Virus record (IMG/VR): IMGVR_UViG_3300031654_000019
Coordinates: 1-28,154 of that record
Source: a virus
Strand: one strand, 5' to 3'
Length of the DNA stretch: 28,154 bases
Shown here one piece after another: positions 14,582-20,603 of this stretch. Made by a program: the position numbers and the translations under genes. The notes below the pieces were generated by a model, which worked only from the letters and a program-made list of their open reading frames with translations, did no database searches and was not told where the DNA came from. Numbering within the stretch: position 1 is the stretch's first letter; each line of letters starts with the position of its first letter.

Positions 14582-15545
14582 TTCAGCCCCATCCTTCCCA
14601 CCGGGCTGAAATCCTTGTGTCTGCTGACGGCATACTGGCTATCGATGGTGGCCGTATAGTGCTGGGTCATCCTCGATGTGCTATGCCCGAGCAGGAGCTG
14701 GACCTCCCGCTCGCTGGCGCCATTCATCATCGCCATGGTTCCGGAGGTATGCCGGAAAGTATGAGCCGAAAGCCGCACATCAGAAAAACCCGCCCGCCTC
14801 TTCAGCGCCTTGAAAATCTGGCTGATGCCGCTTAAGGTTATCGGCCGGCCTTCCTCGGTAAGCCAGAGCTGTTCATCACTCCCCGGGCGCTCTGCTGATA
14901 GTAGGCTATTATGGCTTTCAGAGTTGACTTACTGATTCCTACAACCCGTTCCCTGGCCCCCTTACCCATGACGATGATGATACCCCTCTGGACATCAATG
15001 TCGTTGACCTGGATGCGTGTCAGCTCGGAGAGGCGGATTCCGGTATCGAGCAGGGTCAGTACCATGGCTTTATTCCTGACGCCGGTGTGGGTGCCGTCCT
15101 CGCATAGAAGCAGAATCTTCCTGAGGTGCTCCTCGTTGAATATCTTGATTACTTTGACGGGCACCCTGGGTGATTTTATCCGGGCCATGGGGTTGACGGA
15201 TAGACGGTCCTCTTCGAAGAGCCAGGAGAAGAACCGCCGCACTACTTTATAGTATCCATTGACGGACTTGGGGCCATGGGACATTTGCATAGAGGCAATG
15301 AAACCACGAATATGGTCGGTGGTGACATCGGTTACCCGGGTGATATCCGCCTCAAGGCAATAGTTCACGAAGGCTCGAAGCTTGAAGCTGTAGTCATTTA
15401 CCGTGGCCGGAGAGAGCTCTATCCGGGCATTGAGGATAAAACTGTTGTACTGTCCTGTCAGACTATCGATATCGGTAGTCAAACGGTGTAAACCGCTTCG
15501 TGGCGCATCGTAACGAAGCGGCGTAGTCAAATGGTATAAACTCAT
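14578..15545 (-). pseudogene. int: Tyrosine integrase, interrupted by a one-base frameshift
   Basis: The first part (15545 to 14838) has an N-terminal SAM-like domain ('SPATVNDYSFKLRAFVNYC', 'DHIRGFIASMQM', 'YYKVVRRFFSWLFEEDRLSVNPM'). It then shows the catalytic Arg (DTGIRLSEL) and the Lys hairpin (VMGKGARERVV). It ends early at 14838. The rest of the catalytic domain is in the -1 frame: 'LWLTEEGRPITLSGISQIF', then SAHTFRHTSGT (H-x-x-R), LLGHSTSRMTQHY (final His and Tyr). The break is at a run of four G (complement of 14881-14884); one more G would restore the frame. All catalytic residues are present when the two parts are joined. It may be a sequencing error, true decay, or recoding. The start is uncertain. 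Confidence 0.85.
15475..15541 (+). repeat. Direct and inverted repeats at the integrase 5' end
   Basis: A 19-base direct repeat with two differences, GTAGTCAAAYGGTRTAAAC, occurs at 15475-15493 and 15523-15541. Between the copies lies a 9-bp perfect inverted repeat, CCGCTTCGT (15493-15501) and ACGAAGCGG (15513-15521). They overlap the presumed first codons of the integrase and lie next to the attP-like sequence. Integrase arm sites or an operator are possible. Confidence 0.6.
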
Positions 15546-15582
15546 TCATAAGCCGGCTACCGGGCGATATTTAGCTTCAAAA

Positions 15583-15624
15583 TGGAGCCGGGGGGATTCG
15601 AACCCCCTACCTTTTGACTGCCAG
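15583..15624 (-). other. attP-like sequence: 3' part of a tRNA/tmRNA gene
   Basis: On the minus strand this reads as a T-arm with GGGGG-TTCGAAT-CCCCC followed by CGGCTCCA, the 3' end of a tRNA or tmRNA without the 5' half. No complete cloverleaf can be drawn from the bases upstream. Tyrosine integrases commonly use such 3' ends as attachment core, and this one lies just upstream of the integrase gene. The exact RNA type is not clear; the CGGCTCCA end would suit a tmRNA. Confidence 0.7.
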
Positions 15625-15700
15625 GTTTAAATTAAAAAATCCAGCACAAACGTTCTAATGAAGCTAAGGCTGGTGGGTAGCCTTACCTCCTTTCATTTTT

Positions 15701-15940
15701 CTAATATGTATTTAATAAAATAGTTAATACTACTACTCCAACAACCAAAAATCCAATGCTAAATAAGATAATTCCTAGAGCCTGATTACTGCCATATGTG
15801 GTAACCTCCCCGCATTTTGGGCATTTAGTAACTCTATCACCTATTGGATTACCGCAGTTAACACATATTCTATTCTGGCATTTAGGACACTGCGTGACTT
15901 TATTTTCAACTGGCCAACCGCATACGCCACAGAATTTCAA
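15701..15940 (-). CDS. Double zinc-ribbon protein with C-terminal membrane helix (79 aa)
   Basis: The start is a TTG (15940) preceded by GGGGGGTGAT. Four CxxC pairs are visible: CGVC, CPKC, CVNC and CPKC, arranged as two zinc ribbons over residues 4-45. A hydrophobic segment follows at ~55-76. It lies downstream of the repressor gene on the same strand with 15 bases between, so both likely share a transcript made in the prophage. This suggests a lysogeny-expressed membrane protein, perhaps for exclusion, but no family is identified. Confidence 0.7.
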   Translation of the reverse strand: MKFCGVCGWPVENKVTQCPKCQNRICVNCGNPIGDRVTKCPKCGEVTTYGSNQALGIILFSIGFLVVGVVVLTILLNTY

Positions 15941-15955
15941 GCAATATCACCCCCC

Positions 15956-16300
15956 TTACGCCTCGTATTTCTGCCTCTCGTTCTTGCGCTCGCGCACCAT
16001 CTGGATAGTACGCCTCAGCCAGTCCTTCTCTTCATCATCCAGCTCTGGCAGGTCATTGATTAAGAAGGCCTTGATATCATGGTCTTCCACAGTCAGTATA
16101 TCGATTAAAACAGAAGGTGGCATCCCTAATCCTTTCGCAAGTTTCTCTGCTGTATTAAGAGTGATAGAGCAATTCTTCTTCGCTTCCAATTGACTTATAT
16201 AACCCCTATCTATCCCAATAAGTTTCCCCAATTTCCTTTGGCTCAAACCTGCTTTTTCTCTCAATTCTTTAATTAATTTGCCGACAGGCACTTCTCCCAT
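15956..16300 (-). CDS. cI-like repressor with HTH_3 domain (114 aa)
   Basis: The start ATG at 16300 is chosen because GGTGGAG lies 10 bases upstream; a longer in-frame start at 16378 would run through the promoter region. Residues ~6-65 are a classic XRE/HTH_3 domain: 'IKELREKAGLSQRKLGKLIGIDRGYISQLEA' with 'TLNTAEKLAKGLGM'. The C-terminal ~45 residues are acidic/helical ('NDLPELDDEEKDWLRRTIQMV'), probably for dimer formation; there is no LexA-type peptidase. It is divergent from the early promoter and probably controls it and itself through the TGAGGAT sites. Confidence 0.85.
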   Translation of the reverse strand: MGEVPVGKLIKELREKAGLSQRKLGKLIGIDRGYISQLEAKKNCSITLNTAEKLAKGLGMPPSVLIDILTVEDHDIKAFLINDLPELDDEEKDWLRRTIQMVRERKNERQKYEA

Positions 16301-16343
16301 AGATAATATTCTCCACCCCCTGAGGATATTTTTCAAGATGAGG

Positions 16344-16371
16344 ATAAAAATAACATAAAAACTATTGACAA
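16344..16371 (-). promoter_or_regulatory. Leftward promoter of the repressor gene
   Basis: On the minus strand TTGTCA (16371-16366), 16 bases, TTTTAT (16349-16344). Its -35 box covers the same bases as the -35 of the rightward promoter, so the two compete. A TGAGGAT copy overlaps the -10, which suggests self-control of the repressor. Confidence 0.5.
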
Positions 16372-16392
16372 ATTCCATAATAGGAGTATAAT
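16365..16392 (+). promoter_or_regulatory. Early rightward promoter (sigma-70 type)
   Basis: TTGACA (16365-16370), 16 bases, TATAAT (16387-16392): a perfect match to both hexamers. Transcription would start near 16400, just before the third TGAGGAT-type site, and lead into the small early genes from 16484. It is the strongest promoter visible in the window. Confidence 0.85.
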
Positions 16393-16437
16393 AGACTCAT
16401 ATGTAGATTAATCCTCATAGGAGAAACATAATACCAA

Positions 16438-16490
16438 GCCAACCCTGAAAGAGGGCAGGGAAAACACTCAAAAAGGGAGATAGATGGCAA
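16438..16490 (+). repeat. 53-bp leader repeat, copy 1
   Basis: The 53 bases leading into the gene at 16484 (from GCCAACCCTGAAAG to the first codons) recur at 16963-17015 with one mismatch. The unit contains a small CCCT-GAAAG-AGGG hairpin, an A-rich stretch, GGGAG and the start ATGGCAA. Confidence 0.9.
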
Positions 16491-16699
16491 AGGAAGAATA
16501 CGTAGAAGTCAAATTTAAGAACGTTAGACAGGTAGGAAGAGTGGGTAAGAAACTTATCAAGAGCGTCAACGCCCTTTATGATGCCGGTCTTATCAACATC
16601 GAAGAATATAAAAGCATCATCAGTAAAATCGGCACTTATCTCCCCGAAAAAGTAATGAAATTTAAAACGAAATTAAAAACTCGGAAGGTCAAGGCTTGA
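16484..16699 (+). CDS. Small basic early protein, unknown (71 aa)
   Basis: This is the first gene after the early promoter. ATG 16484 follows GGGAG inside the duplicated leader. The product is Lys/Val-rich ('EYVEVKFKNVRQVGRVGKKLIKSVNALYDAGLINIEEYKSIISKIG') with a predicted helical centre and a basic tail (KFKTKLKTRKVKA). No family is recognised. Its position suits an early regulator such as a Cro-like or anti-repressor protein, although no HTH pattern is obvious. Its last 11 bases overlap the end of the convergent gene at 16689. Confidence 0.6.
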   Translation: MAKEEYVEVKFKNVRQVGRVGKKLIKSVNALYDAGLINIEEYKSIISKIGTYLPEKVMKFKTKLKTRKVKA

Positions 16700-16889
16700 G
16701 GTTGCGTTTGATGGCACGTTCTATATCATTTATTTTCCTCTCCAAATCCTTTTTAAAATCGGGAGATTTTATGGTGATATGGCAATACGGACACTTACCC
16801 TCATTAGCCATCATCTGCCGGACGTTCAATGAGAATTTCCGTTTACAATTCGGGCATGTGAAATCAACCTTGGCATCTTTATTCAACAT
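16689..16889 (-). CDS. Zinc-ribbon protein, convergent with the early gene (66 aa)
   Basis: On the minus strand AGGAGG-ATGAT-ATG gives an excellent start at 16889. CPNC (residues 12-15) and CPYC (~33-36) form one zinc ribbon; a charged helix follows ('FKKDLERKINDIERAIKRN'). A minus-strand promoter lies upstream (16913-16941). The gene runs against the early operon and ends within the last codons of the plus gene, so the two transcripts are complementary at their ends. It could be a lysogenic or regulatory gene. Confidence 0.7.
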   Translation of the reverse strand: MLNKDAKVDFTCPNCKRKFSLNVRQMMANEGKCPYCHITIKSPDFKKDLERKINDIERAIKRNLKP

Positions 16890-16912
16890 ATCATCCTCCT
16901 TTACATGTCACC

Positions 16913-16941
16913 AGTTTAGTCATGAAGAAATATAAAGTCAA
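16913..16941 (-). promoter_or_regulatory. Minus-strand promoter for the zinc-ribbon gene
   Basis: On the minus strand TTGACT (16941-16936), 17 bases, TAAACT (16918-16913), followed within ~20 bases by the AGGAGG site of the gene starting at 16889. Five of six -35 and four of six -10 bases match. Confidence 0.5.
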
Positions 16942-16962
16942 GGAATCATAGATAAGATGTAC

Positions 16963-17015
16963 GCCAACCCTGAAAGAGGGCAAGGAAAACACTCAAAAAG
17001 GGAGATAGATGGCAA
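16963..17015 (+). repeat. 53-bp leader repeat, copy 2
   Basis: A copy of 16438-16490 with one substitution (G to A at 16983). It supplies the ribosome site and first codons of the gene at 17009. The duplicated unit is upstream of two different proteins, so it is a duplicated regulatory leader rather than a gene duplication. Confidence 0.9.
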
Positions 17016-17206
17016 GAATGATGCCAAGAATAGTCATAGACAACCAGGACGAGCTTACGAAAGAACTTGAAGAAGCCAGTGAAGCTCTTGGCAAGCTCGT
17101 CCGCATGGGAATCATCCTGCCGGAAGAGCTACCATCGCGGGAAACGATGGCCGTGCGGCTCGGAGACTATTACCTTAAAAACGTGAAGATGGAGATTAAA
17201 GCCTGA
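17009..17206 (+). CDS. Small early protein, unknown (65 aa)
   Basis: ATG 17009 uses the ribosome site in the second leader copy. The product is helical and acidic in the middle ('DNQDELTKELEEASEALGKLVRMGIILPEELPSRETMAVRLGDYYL') with a basic end. No domain is recognised. The stop overlaps the next start (TGATG at 17204-17208), so it is coupled to the following gene. Confidence 0.6.
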   Translation: MARMMPRIVIDNQDELTKELEEASEALGKLVRMGIILPEELPSRETMAVRLGDYYLKNVKMEIKA

Positions 17207-17397
17207 TGTACGTCTATATAAAGTCAGAACGGCAACTATATACAGTAGGATTTTACTCGCCAGATGGGAAATGGAACCCGGAAAGTGACTATGATTCGTC
17301 TGAGAAGGCAGCTGAAAGGGTTCATTATCTCAATGGCGGCCAGGGTTTCAAAGATAACGTTCGCGAGTTCTACCGCATGAGGAGGGGAGACAGGTAG
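17206..17397 (+). CDS. Small early protein, unknown (63 aa)
   Basis: The start overlaps the previous stop. The protein begins MYVYIKSERQLYTVGFYSPDGKW, with beta strands and a Trp, then 'SSEKAAERVHYLNGG', a helix. This is a common style of small phage/plasmid proteins that read 'YTVGFY.P.G.W....'. It is probably a single alpha/beta domain. The function is unknown. The 83 bases after it hold no gene or clear signal. Confidence 0.6.
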   Translation: MYVYIKSERQLYTVGFYSPDGKWNPESDYDSSEKAAERVHYLNGGQGFKDNVREFYRMRRGDR

Positions 17398-17480
17398 GGC
17401 ATCGTCCTCCGGCAAAAACCGCTGGCTCCACCCGTCCTTGGCTCCCCTCCCACCCCGATTATAGCGAAAAAGGAAGGTAA

Positions 17481-17693
17481 ATGACAACAGACACAGCCAT
17501 CCACAAAACACCGATGATGCGCCGCAAAGAGAAGGCGCTGGGGCAGCCCCTGGAGGAGAAAATCCCGGAGGTCTATGAAAGGCTAGGGAGCCTTGAAGCC
17601 GCCGGTGAGGAGCTCGGCATCAAGCCCAATACCCTTTATATCTGGATGCTGAGACTGGGACTGACCCGCAAAGTAACCCTCGTAAGGAGATAA
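17481..17693 (+). CDS. HTH protein, Fis/transposase-like (70 aa)
   Basis: AAGGAAGG precedes ATG 17481. Residues ~22-60 read 'LEEKIPEVYERLGSLEAAGEELGIKPNTLYIWMLRLGL', a helix-turn-helix with the 'AA.ELGI...TLY.WM...G' pattern seen in Fis-type and transposase-type DNA-binding helices. A small DNA-binding regulator of the early region is likely. Confidence 0.6.
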   Translation: MTTDTAIHKTPMMRRKEKALGQPLEEKIPEVYERLGSLEAAGEELGIKPNTLYIWMLRLGLTRKVTLVRR

Positions 17694-17696
17694 ACG

Positions 17697-18032
17697 ATGC
17701 CCATTTCAGTTCAGAAAGAAGTATTAAAACCCGTTCTCTTTATTTGCTCGAGATGCGGGACATTAACTGAATGGGATGAATCCCTCAGTCCGGACCCTTT
17801 ATGCGTTATCTGTTGGGATATCCAATCGGAATCAAGTAATAAGGAAACCGCCAGGCGACATGAATACAGGCAATCCCACCGGGAGAAAATCAATGCCAAG
17901 CGGCGTGAGTACTATCAATCCCACCGGGAGAAAATCAATGCCAAGCGGCGTGAGTACTATCAATCCCACCGGGAGAAAATCAATGCCAAGCGGCGTGAGT
18001 ACTATCAATCCCACCGAGGAGATAAACGATGA
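17697..18032 (+). CDS. Zinc-knuckle protein with 15-residue tandem repeats (111 aa)
   Basis: Residues 17-20 (CSRC) and ~36-39 (CVIC) form a zinc knuckle. From about residue 54 the chain is a tandem of EYxQSHREKINAKRR: one variant unit, two perfect ones and a partial one, ending GDKR. At DNA level three identical 45-bp units lie at 17871-18005. The repeats are basic and helical with a regular His-Arg, so nucleic-acid binding is plausible. Similar 'YR.SHREKI' repeats occur in phage zinc/HNH-type proteins (recall). AAGGAGATAAACG precedes the start. Confidence 0.65.
   Translation: MPISVQKEVLKPVLFICSRCGTLTEWDESLSPDPLCVICWDIQSESSNKETARRHEYRQSHREKINAKRREYYQSHREKINAKRREYYQSHREKINAKRREYYQSHRGDKR
17871..18005 (+). 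repeat. Three perfect 45-bp coding tandem repeats
   Basis: Units at 17871-17915, 17916-17960 and 17961-18005 are identical base for base; a partial fourth unit (CAATCCCACCG) starts at 18006. The unit length is a multiple of three, so copy number can change without breaking the frame. Identity at silent positions indicates recent expansion or conversion. Confidence 0.95.
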
Positions 18033-18412
18033 GTGTCAATCCTGTAAGCCGGATAATATCCTTTCTGGTGGTCCTGGCCTTAATCGCCGGGGTATTCATG
18101 GGTGGCTTCCTTTACGGGCTGAAAGAAAGGGCCCCGGCCGCCATCGCCAACGCTCCACCCATCCCGGCGCCGGAGCCGGCACCTGTAATCCTCCCGATAT
18201 TAATAACCTATTATGCGACATCTCACTATGAGTTCGCCGAATCCCTATCCCTTGAAGATGCCCGGGCCATCCTTGAGATGGCGCGCAGCAGCCACCAGTT
18301 CTATGTCGACAGTCCCGAAAAAATAAAGCACGGATTTGGCGTCGAATACGAGATAGGGTGGGTGGATAAATACGACAGGCTGGAGAAGCTGTTTATCGAG
18401 CTATCGAAATAA
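18029..18412 (+). CDS. Membrane-anchored small protein, unknown (127 aa)
   Basis: ATG 18029 overlaps the previous stop (ATGA) and uses GAGGAGATAAACG, the same start context as the gene at 17697. Residues ~9-30 are a membrane span ('ISFLVVLALIAGVFMGGFLYGL'). A Pro/Ala linker at ~36-56 follows, then a soluble domain of ~70 residues with 'HYEFAESLSLEDARAILEMARSSHQFYVD'. The N-in topology is suggested by the 'GLKERAP' stop. It could act at the membrane in superinfection exclusion; this is speculative. Confidence 0.55.
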   Translation: MSVNPVSRIISFLVVLALIAGVFMGGFLYGLKERAPAAIANAPPIPAPEPAPVILPILITYYATSHYEFAESLSLEDARAILEMARSSHQFYVDSPEKIKHGFGVEYEIGWVDKYDRLEKLFIELSK

Positions 18413-18421
18413 GGGAGGCGA

Positions 18422-18643
18422 ATGATGGTAATGCCGAAAATCATCACAAAGAACGCCCATGCTATCGCCAGCGAGATACTGGATAAATTCAATGCCCGGG
18501 CCGACGAGCTTGCAAGCAGATATCAGGACTCCGCCAAACGCGACCCTTCATCGGCGCCGTATTTGGAAGCCAGATTAAAAACAATCACCTGCGCCAGGGA
18601 AATCCTCAACAGTGTCATCGCGGATGTGACGGGCATCAAATGA
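18422..18643 (+). CDS. Small helical early protein, unknown (73 aa)
   Basis: GGGAGGCG precedes ATG 18422. The product is all-helical by appearance: 'ITKNAHAIASEILDKFNARADELASRYQDSAKRDPSSAPYLEARLKTITCAREILNSVIADV'. No cysteine pair or HTH is seen. It overlaps the next gene by ATGA. Function unknown. Confidence 0.55.
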   Translation: MMVMPKIITKNAHAIASEILDKFNARADELASRYQDSAKRDPSSAPYLEARLKTITCAREILNSVIADVTGIK

Positions 18644-18951
18644 AAAAGGTACTTCCTGAATTAAGCGCCAAGCGGGCCGCCGCCGGCAGGGAGGGCGGTT
18701 ACGCCACGTTTTTCCGATACGGCCGGGAGGAGATGCAGAGGAGGGGGAAGCTGGGGGGCCGGCCCCGGCTGAAGACGCTGGAAGAGCTTGAGAGTCAGTT
18801 CTGCGCCCCTGAATTACAGCAAAAAGAAAGGAGGCATCGGCTACCGGGCGATAACCTCCTTAAATCCGCCGGGGGCGCATTAAGGCTGAAAATAAAGGCT
18901 GGGGAGCCAGCCGGTCGCGGGTCGTGCGGCTCCCCGGAAAGGAGAGAATGA
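18640..18951 (+). CDS. Small basic protein with KLGGRPR motif (103 aa)
   Basis: Coupled by ATGA to the gene before and after. It contains 'AKRAAAGREGGYATFFRYGREEMQRRGKLGGRPRLKTLEELE', an Arg/Gly-rich block typical of small phage DNA-binding-type proteins with 'GGRPR' hooks. The C-terminal third is low in structure. The GGRPR element may bind the minor groove of AT-rich DNA, as in AT-hook-like motifs, but this is inference. Confidence 0.5.
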   Translation: MKKVLPELSAKRAAAGREGGYATFFRYGREEMQRRGKLGGRPRLKTLEELESQFCAPELQQKERRHRLPGDNLLKSAGGALRLKIKAGEPAGRGSCGSPERRE

Positions 18952-19169
18952 TGTTCAAAATAAAGGAGCTTTACTGGAATATCTTACATCACTTACTACG
19001 CCATAATATCAAGGTCCTGCTGACCAGTTCTTATTGCGAGGGAATCCGCAAAGGATGGAACCTGCACGAGCAGTACGTCAAGGGGATGATGGACCTGCGC
19101 GCCATAGCGCTCAGCCGGAACCCGGTCGATAAAGAAGTCGATAAGATTCTGAATGAAACACCATTCTAA
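18948..19169 (+). CDS. Small early protein, unknown (73 aa)
   Basis: The start is taken at ATG 18948 because AAAGGAG precedes it and it forms an ATGA overlap with the previous gene; an in-frame start at 18924 lacks a ribosome site. The sequence is basic at the N-terminus with aromatic residues ('FKIKELYWNILHHLLRHNIKVLLTSSYCEG') and helical later. No family is recognised. Confidence 0.5.
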   Translation: MMFKIKELYWNILHHLLRHNIKVLLTSSYCEGIRKGWNLHEQYVKGMMDLRAIALSRNPVDKEVDKILNETPF

Positions 19170-19190
19170 TTCCCATGCGAAGGAGGCATC

Positions 19191-19427
19191 ATGGCATCGA
19201 GAGAATTAAAGGTCAACGTCCAGGGCATCCAGAACCTGGAAACGAAAACTAAGAAAGTCATTCGAAATGAAAAAGCCAAGATAATCACTGTCGTTAAGTT
19301 CGAGTGCGAGACGCCGGCCGGGAAGTTCGATGATATCCATCAGGCGCTGGCCAGCAACCATGAAGTGGACATGATGATGGCCTGTCCCCAGCTGGCGATG
19401 GATATAAAGACTGATGAAGGGGATTAG
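19191..19427 (+). CDS. Small early protein, unknown (78 aa)
   Basis: AAGGAGGCATC precedes ATG 19191. The product has a beta-rich pattern ('RELKVNVQGIQNLETKTKKVIRN', 'AKIITVVKFECETPAGKFDDIHQALASNHEVDMMMACPQ') that could be a small ferredoxin-like fold. It is acidic at the end. Function unknown. Confidence 0.5.
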   Translation: MASRELKVNVQGIQNLETKTKKVIRNEKAKIITVVKFECETPAGKFDDIHQALASNHEVDMMMACPQLAMDIKTDEGD

Positions 19428-19515
19428 GAATCACCATGGGATAGCTTGCTGGTGTTCCTGTGATAAACGGATAGGATACTAACCGTCGGGGTGCAGGGCG
19501 AAGGAGCAATAGGCA

Positions 19516-19668
19516 ACGCGCGCAGCCCTGGAAGAACCTACCGGTTACTACTGGGTCGGTGAATGCCCCAAGTGCCAGGCAAAGAACTCAATCAAGAATG
19601 CCCGCTGGGACGGCATGTGCGGGCTGAACAAAAAAGAAGATGAAGAGGAGGAATCCGAAAATGAATGA
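19516..19668 (+). CDS. Possible small Cys-containing ORF without a normal start codon (50 aa)
   Basis: An open frame ending TGA 19666-19668 reads 'GYYWVGECPKCQAKNSIKN' and a very acidic tail. AAGGAG at 19501-19506 stands nine bases before an ACG (19516) in this frame; a CTG follows at 19528, but no ATG, GTG or TTG is usable. The stop overlaps the next gene's ATG (19661) in the coupled style of the neighbours, which supports translation. The original ATG may have mutated to ACG, or initiation is non-standard. The bases 19428-19515 before it hold no gene. Confidence 0.35.
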   Translation, partial: TRAALEEPTGYYWVGECPKCQAKNSIKNARWDGMCGLNKKEDEEEESENE

Positions 19669-20041
19669 AGGCAAAGTCGTCGAAGTTACCTTGAGCCAGG
19701 AAATGGTCGAATACCTGGAGCGAATTGACGCCGCCCAGGAAAAGATAATGCAGGCTGCCGAGCACATCAATGCCGCATCGGAAGTGTTGAAAAAGCTCGG
19801 CCTCAACTCTGATGATGTCGCCGTTATCGTCGGCGCGCGGGCCGGCGTCAAGAAGACCGCGGTCAAGCAGATATTCGCCACGCTTCGCCGCGGTGACCTC
19901 GACGCTCTCGAGATATTGGCCATGTTCGTTGCGGCCAGGGAGAACGTCGGCCGGGACCAGGCAAGGCGCGTTATACGCTGCCTCATGGATGTCGTCAAAG
20001 ATATCGAAAAGGATGAAATCGAAAAGGAGGGTGAAGCTTGA
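19661..20041 (+). CDS. Helical early protein, unknown (126 aa)
   Basis: GAGGAGG (19645-19651) precedes ATG 19661; an in-frame ATG at 19640 has no site. The protein has an N-terminal strand (KVVEVTLSQEMVEYLERIDAAQEKIMQAAEHINAA) then long helices ('GARAGVKKTAVKQIFATLRRGDLDALEILAMFVAARENVGRDQARRVIRCLMDVVKDIEKDE'). No catalytic motif is seen. It may be a structural or DNA-binding helical protein. Confidence 0.55.
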   Translation: MNEGKVVEVTLSQEMVEYLERIDAAQEKIMQAAEHINAASEVLKKLGLNSDDVAVIVGARAGVKKTAVKQIFATLRRGDLDALEILAMFVAARENVGRDQARRVIRCLMDVVKDIEKDEIEKEGEA

Positions 20042-20123
20042 GATAATCCTTTTCCCCGGCCCCTCGGCCGGATAGGTAGTTGCATTACCGGGGGGCCGCG
20101 ATAAGGGGATTATCGAGAGTAAA
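20042..20123 (+). other. Structured spacer between two early genes
   Basis: GATAATCC just after the stop at 20041 pairs with GGATTATC shortly before the next start. Inside, GGCCCC can pair with GGGGCC and a GGCCGG element adds more GC pairing. The transcript could fold into a multi-branched hairpin, acting as an attenuator or RNA stabiliser. There is no T-run. Confidence 0.35.
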
Positions 20124-20603
20124 ATGAAAGCGCTATCGTTCAGGCTGCCCTGGGCATATTACATTATTTATGGCATACCTCTCCTGGAAAAAGTCGATAC
20201 CGGCAGGGGCGATGGTAGCTACTCAGTTCAGCCATTCGGCAAGCTCTTATTAAAGGATGTTGAGAATCGGCCCTGGGAAGTCCCTGCCCGATTCGAGTTC
20301 CCCCAGCGCATTTATATCCATGTTAGCAAGAGGGATGACCCCACCCAGCCGGTCCTTGATATGTGCTGTAAGAAAATCGGGCTGCCATTCATGTCGATAC
20401 TGATGTCGTTTTCAGGCCGCCTGCCCCGCGGCGCCTTGCTCGGCACCATTGAGCTTATTGCCTGCATCCGGGACTCGAAGTCCCCCTGGGCGGTGCCGGG
20501 CCAGTACCACTTCATTCTCCGCGATCCCCAACCATTCAAAGAGCCCATCCCCTGCAGAGGCAAACTCGGCTTCTTCGAGCCGGATATCGAGGTATCGCCG
20601 TGA
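20124..20603 (+). CDS. ASCH-domain protein (159 aa)
   Basis: The opening 'MKALSFRLPWAYYIIYGIPLLEK', followed by 'ENRPWEVP' and 'RIYIHVSK', then 'GALLGTIELIACIRDSKSPWAVPGQYHFIL' and 'PIPCRGKLGFF', is the ASCH domain layout (PUA-like fold, RNA-binding or RNA-modifying in known members). A ~15-residue insertion lies between the first helix and 'ENRPW', compared with the plain family form. The stop overlaps the next GTG (GTGA). It may act on RNA or nucleotides during infection. Confidence 0.75.
   Translation: MKALSFRLPWAYYIIYGIPLLEKVDTGRGDGSYSVQPFGKLLLKDVENRPWEVPARFEFPQRIYIHVSKRDDPTQPVLDMCCKKIGLPFMSILMSFSGRLPRGALLGTIELIACIRDSKSPWAVPGQYHFILRDPQPFKEPIPCRGKLGFFEPDIEVSP

Larger units (their letters stand above)
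16321..16418 (+). promoter_or_regulatory. Operator-like TGAGGAT repeats in the divergent control region
   Basis: TGAGGAT occurs at 16321-16327 and 16339-16345. Its complement ATCCTCA occurs at 16411-16417, and the last two extend to a shared 8-mer, ATGAGGAT/ATCCTCAT. They flank and overlap the repressor promoter and lie just downstream of the early promoter start. They are likely binding sites of the neighbouring HTH repressor. Confidence 0.55.

Noticed and set aside
14878-14890. Programmed frameshift in the integrase
   Set aside because: CCCGGGG is present but not in the phase required for tandem slippage; a one-base indel explains the break more simply.
15583-15650. A complete tRNA gene at the attP-like site
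   Set aside because: Only the T-arm and 3' acceptor strand are present; no D-arm or 5' acceptor can be paired upstream.
17871-18016. CRISPR array
   Set aside because: The units are contiguous 45-bp tandem repeats with no spacers and lie in a coding frame.
17776-18231. 151-codon alternative frame through the 45-bp repeats
   Set aside because: It overlaps two coupled genes with ribosome sites and encodes a repeat only because the DNA is repetitive.
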